From positions 62,001 through 126,000 of the forward strand of contig NZ_VTOM01000016.1 of assembly GCF_009765365.1 (NCBI RefSeq): DNA of 64,000 bases, written 5' to 3'. The notes under the pieces were generated by a model. That model ran no database searches, was not told where the DNA came from, and was given only the letters and a program-made list of their open reading frames with translations. The DNA is from Antarcticirhabdus aurantiaca. GTDB taxonomy: Bacteria > Pseudomonadota > Alphaproteobacteria > Rhizobiales > Rhizobiaceae. A program made the position numbers and the translations under genes. Below are positions 62,696-64,000 of the stretch, piece by piece. How positions within the stretch are numbered: position 1 is the first letter of the stretch; every line of letters starts with the position of its first letter.

Positions 62696-63331
62696 TCAAG
62701 CCATCGCCCTGATCGCCGCCGCCCAACCCGGAAGGGTATGGCCCTCCAGCAGCCGGATCCGCGCGGCGCTGCCGTCCAGCAAGGTGTCGTTCCAGCCATC
62801 GAGCCACACGGCCTGCTCCTCGAGCGCCTGGGGGATTCGCAGGTGGAACTCGTCGCCGTGGACGTGCCCGTCGGGCTCGGTCCGCAGCCCGGGAAGCGCG
62901 GCGCCGGGGATGCGCACGGCCTTCGCATGCGCGAACCCCGTGCGGGCGATGATCCGGCGCGGTGCATCGTTGCCCTTGAGCACATGGGCGACGATGCGGG
63001 GCGGACGCCGCCACGCCAGCGGGTTCTCGTTTACCAGGAAGTGGCAGAGCGGCAAGCGCATCAGGACGTCGCCTATGCCCTTGCCGCGCGCTTCTGGCGA
63101 GACCATGAGGCCGCCGATCTCGACCTCGCTCTCGTCGTCCGAGACGCACGCATACGAGAGGCCGAGCACCACCTCCTCGTCGGTGACCGCGCACCAGACG
63201 TTCCGGTCGAGGGCAAGGGCGGAAAAGGCTTCCTGGGTCCTGGGATAGATCGCGTCGTTGGCGGCAGCGAAGTCGGTGTGCCAGGTGTGGGCATGGCCGA
63301 CCTGGTCCGAGTTCACGATGCAGAAGTTCAC
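62696..63331 (-). CDS. GNAT-family acetyltransferase
   Basis: 211 residues from GTG 63331; TTG 63406 would add 25 residues that look less natural. The acetyl-CoA loop is in GGLMVSPEARGKGIGDVLM. A C-terminal 90-residue extension (GFAHAKAVRIPGAALPGLRT and onward) is unusual. The gene follows a HTH gene in the same direction, so the pair may be a regulator-enzyme or toxin-antitoxin unit. The substrate is unknown. Confidence 0.8.
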   Translation of the reverse strand: MNFCIVNSDQVGHAHTWHTDFAAANDAIYPRTQEAFSALALDRNVWCAVTDEEVVLGLSYACVSDDESEVEIGGLMVSPEARGKGIGDVLMRLPLCHFLVNENPLAWRRPPRIVAHVLKGNDAPRRIIARTGFAHAKAVRIPGAALPGLRTEPDGHVHGDEFHLRIPQALEEQAVWLDGWNDTLLDGSAARIRLLEGHTLPGWAAAIRAMA

Positions 63332-63436
63332 GGGCAAGGCTGCGGTCCCCACGGTCGCCCCGATGGGGCGGACCGCGGACGTAACCCAGGACTCTCCCGG
63401 GATCAACGGCTTCCGTGGTTTGCGGAAGCCGAATCC

Positions 63437-63796
63437 TCAGTCGCGGAGCAGCTTCAGCTTGCCGCGCGCGGACCTGGCCAGCGCGTCGAAGATGGCCTTG
63501 CGCGCGAGCGGATGCGGCGAGGAGACGCCGCGGGTCCAACGGCCCACGGTGGGACGGGAGACGTTCAGGATTCGGGCCAGATCGGCATCGTCGAGCTCCA
63601 GCAGTTGCTGCGAGGCCCTGACGAGGCCCGCGAAGTCCAGGTCGGCATCGCTCGCGGCCGCGGCCTCGAGCATCGACACGAGTTCCCCGATCGCCTGCGC
63701 CATCTGGGCGCGCACGTTCTTCACGAGCTCGAGAAAATCGGAGAAATCGAGAACGACCTGTGATTCCGCACTAATGCGGTTCGGGATGTTCGTCAT
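63437..63796 (-). CDS. Helix-turn-helix protein paired with the GNAT gene
   Basis: 119 residues. A long N-terminal helix (SDFLELVKNVRAQMAQAIGE, LVSMLEAAA) could dimerise. A C-terminal helix-turn-helix LLELDDADLARILNVSRPTV, GRWTRGVSSPHPLARKAIFD follows. The GNAT gene lies 105 bp downstream from its GTG, or 30 bp if the TTG is used. ATG 63796 follows GAGGAGCC. Possible autoregulator or antitoxin. Confidence 0.75.
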   Translation of the reverse strand: MTNIPNRISAESQVVLDFSDFLELVKNVRAQMAQAIGELVSMLEAAAASDADLDFAGLVRASQQLLELDDADLARILNVSRPTVGRWTRGVSSPHPLARKAIFDALARSARGKLKLLRD

Positions 63797-64000
63797 TTTC
63801 GGCTCCTCTGCCGCCGTATGATGGGCATGGCGGCCTATGATCTATATGCACGCGGCGACGCGGCATGCAAGGGGCGTCACCCCCCGAAATCTTGCGTTCC
63901 GCGCAGTGGCTTACGACCGCCGGGCACGATCAGCCACCGTGCGAGATGCACAGATCGCTCCAATATAGACCGTCACGCCGGCCCTTTGGGCGTGCCCGCC
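63797..64000. other. Upstream region of the HTH gene, no gene seen
   Basis: AT-richer patches at 63835-63850 and 63960 could hold its promoter. Nothing else was recognised. Confidence 0.4.

Noticed and set aside
52660-63900. CGCAAGATTTCG near 52668 and its complement near 63886 as transposon inverted ends
   Set aside because: A 12-base match is expected by chance many times in 64 kb, and the flanking bases do not extend it.
1-64000. CRISPR array, rRNA or tRNA genes
   Set aside because: No regularly spaced repeats and no cloverleaf or rRNA-like sequence was noticed on either strand, within the limits of reading by eye.

Overview
The window is high-GC DNA from an alphaproteobacterium, most likely Rhizobiales/Methylobacteriaceae-like. 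This is inferred from a textbook GGAAC-N16-CGTT sigma-EcfG promoter, HWE-type histidine kinases, DUF6634 and DUF1127 proteins, an NsrR/FNR-type nitrosative and micro-oxic gene set, and the general protein style. No rRNA, tRNA or CRISPR array was seen. IS fragments, frameshifted genes and repeats point to accessory DNA: a plasmid, a chromid or a chain of genomic islands.

Layout. 0-5 kb: a damaged MarR gene, then an NO/low-oxygen module (DUF2249, group-3 truncated globin, NsrR with two operator-like boxes, HemN with an FNR-type box) and a CcmE-like gene. 5.7-16 kb: signal transduction (HWE kinase, response regulators, GAF-GAF-PAS hybrid kinase, two c-di-GMP proteins). 16-30 kb: mosaic DNA with an intact IS5-family element, a homocysteine S-methyltransferase, a DUF6634/soluble FtsH-like protease pair, ParDE, an IS1595 remnant, a NUDIX gene with an in-frame stop, and a stress pair (BON protein and YciE-like protein).

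31-41 kb: a coherent island. A 1,202-residue protein diverges from a seven-gene row. The row encodes a DUF4407-like membrane protein, a helical protein, a Sec-exported protein, a short Tat-type exported protein with an RNase A-like (CdiA-CT) toxin domain, a CdiI-type immunity protein, an unknown protein and a soluble VirD4/TraG-like ATPase. No relaxase or type IV channel genes accompany it. This is a candidate undescribed toxin-export or antagonism system.

41-50 kb: a DprA-like gene bracketed by 76-bp repeats, small regulators, single-domain response regulators, PAS and GAF proteins, a possible toxin-antitoxin pair and a MarR regulator.

51-61.5 kb: a Tn7-like transposition operon (TnsA, TnsB, TnsC/TniB, TniQ). 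Unusually, it is preceded by three proteins that resemble the TnsB N-terminal region without the DDE core, and by a TnsA-like protein that has lost its nuclease residues and is translationally coupled to a PIN-domain protein. The right edge carries a HTH-GNAT pair.

A family of nine intergenic repeats, each 76 bp by my alignment and with conserved hairpins and a CGCCGATCGGCG palindrome, is scattered through the window in both orientations. All family assignments come from reading motifs by eye; no database search was run.
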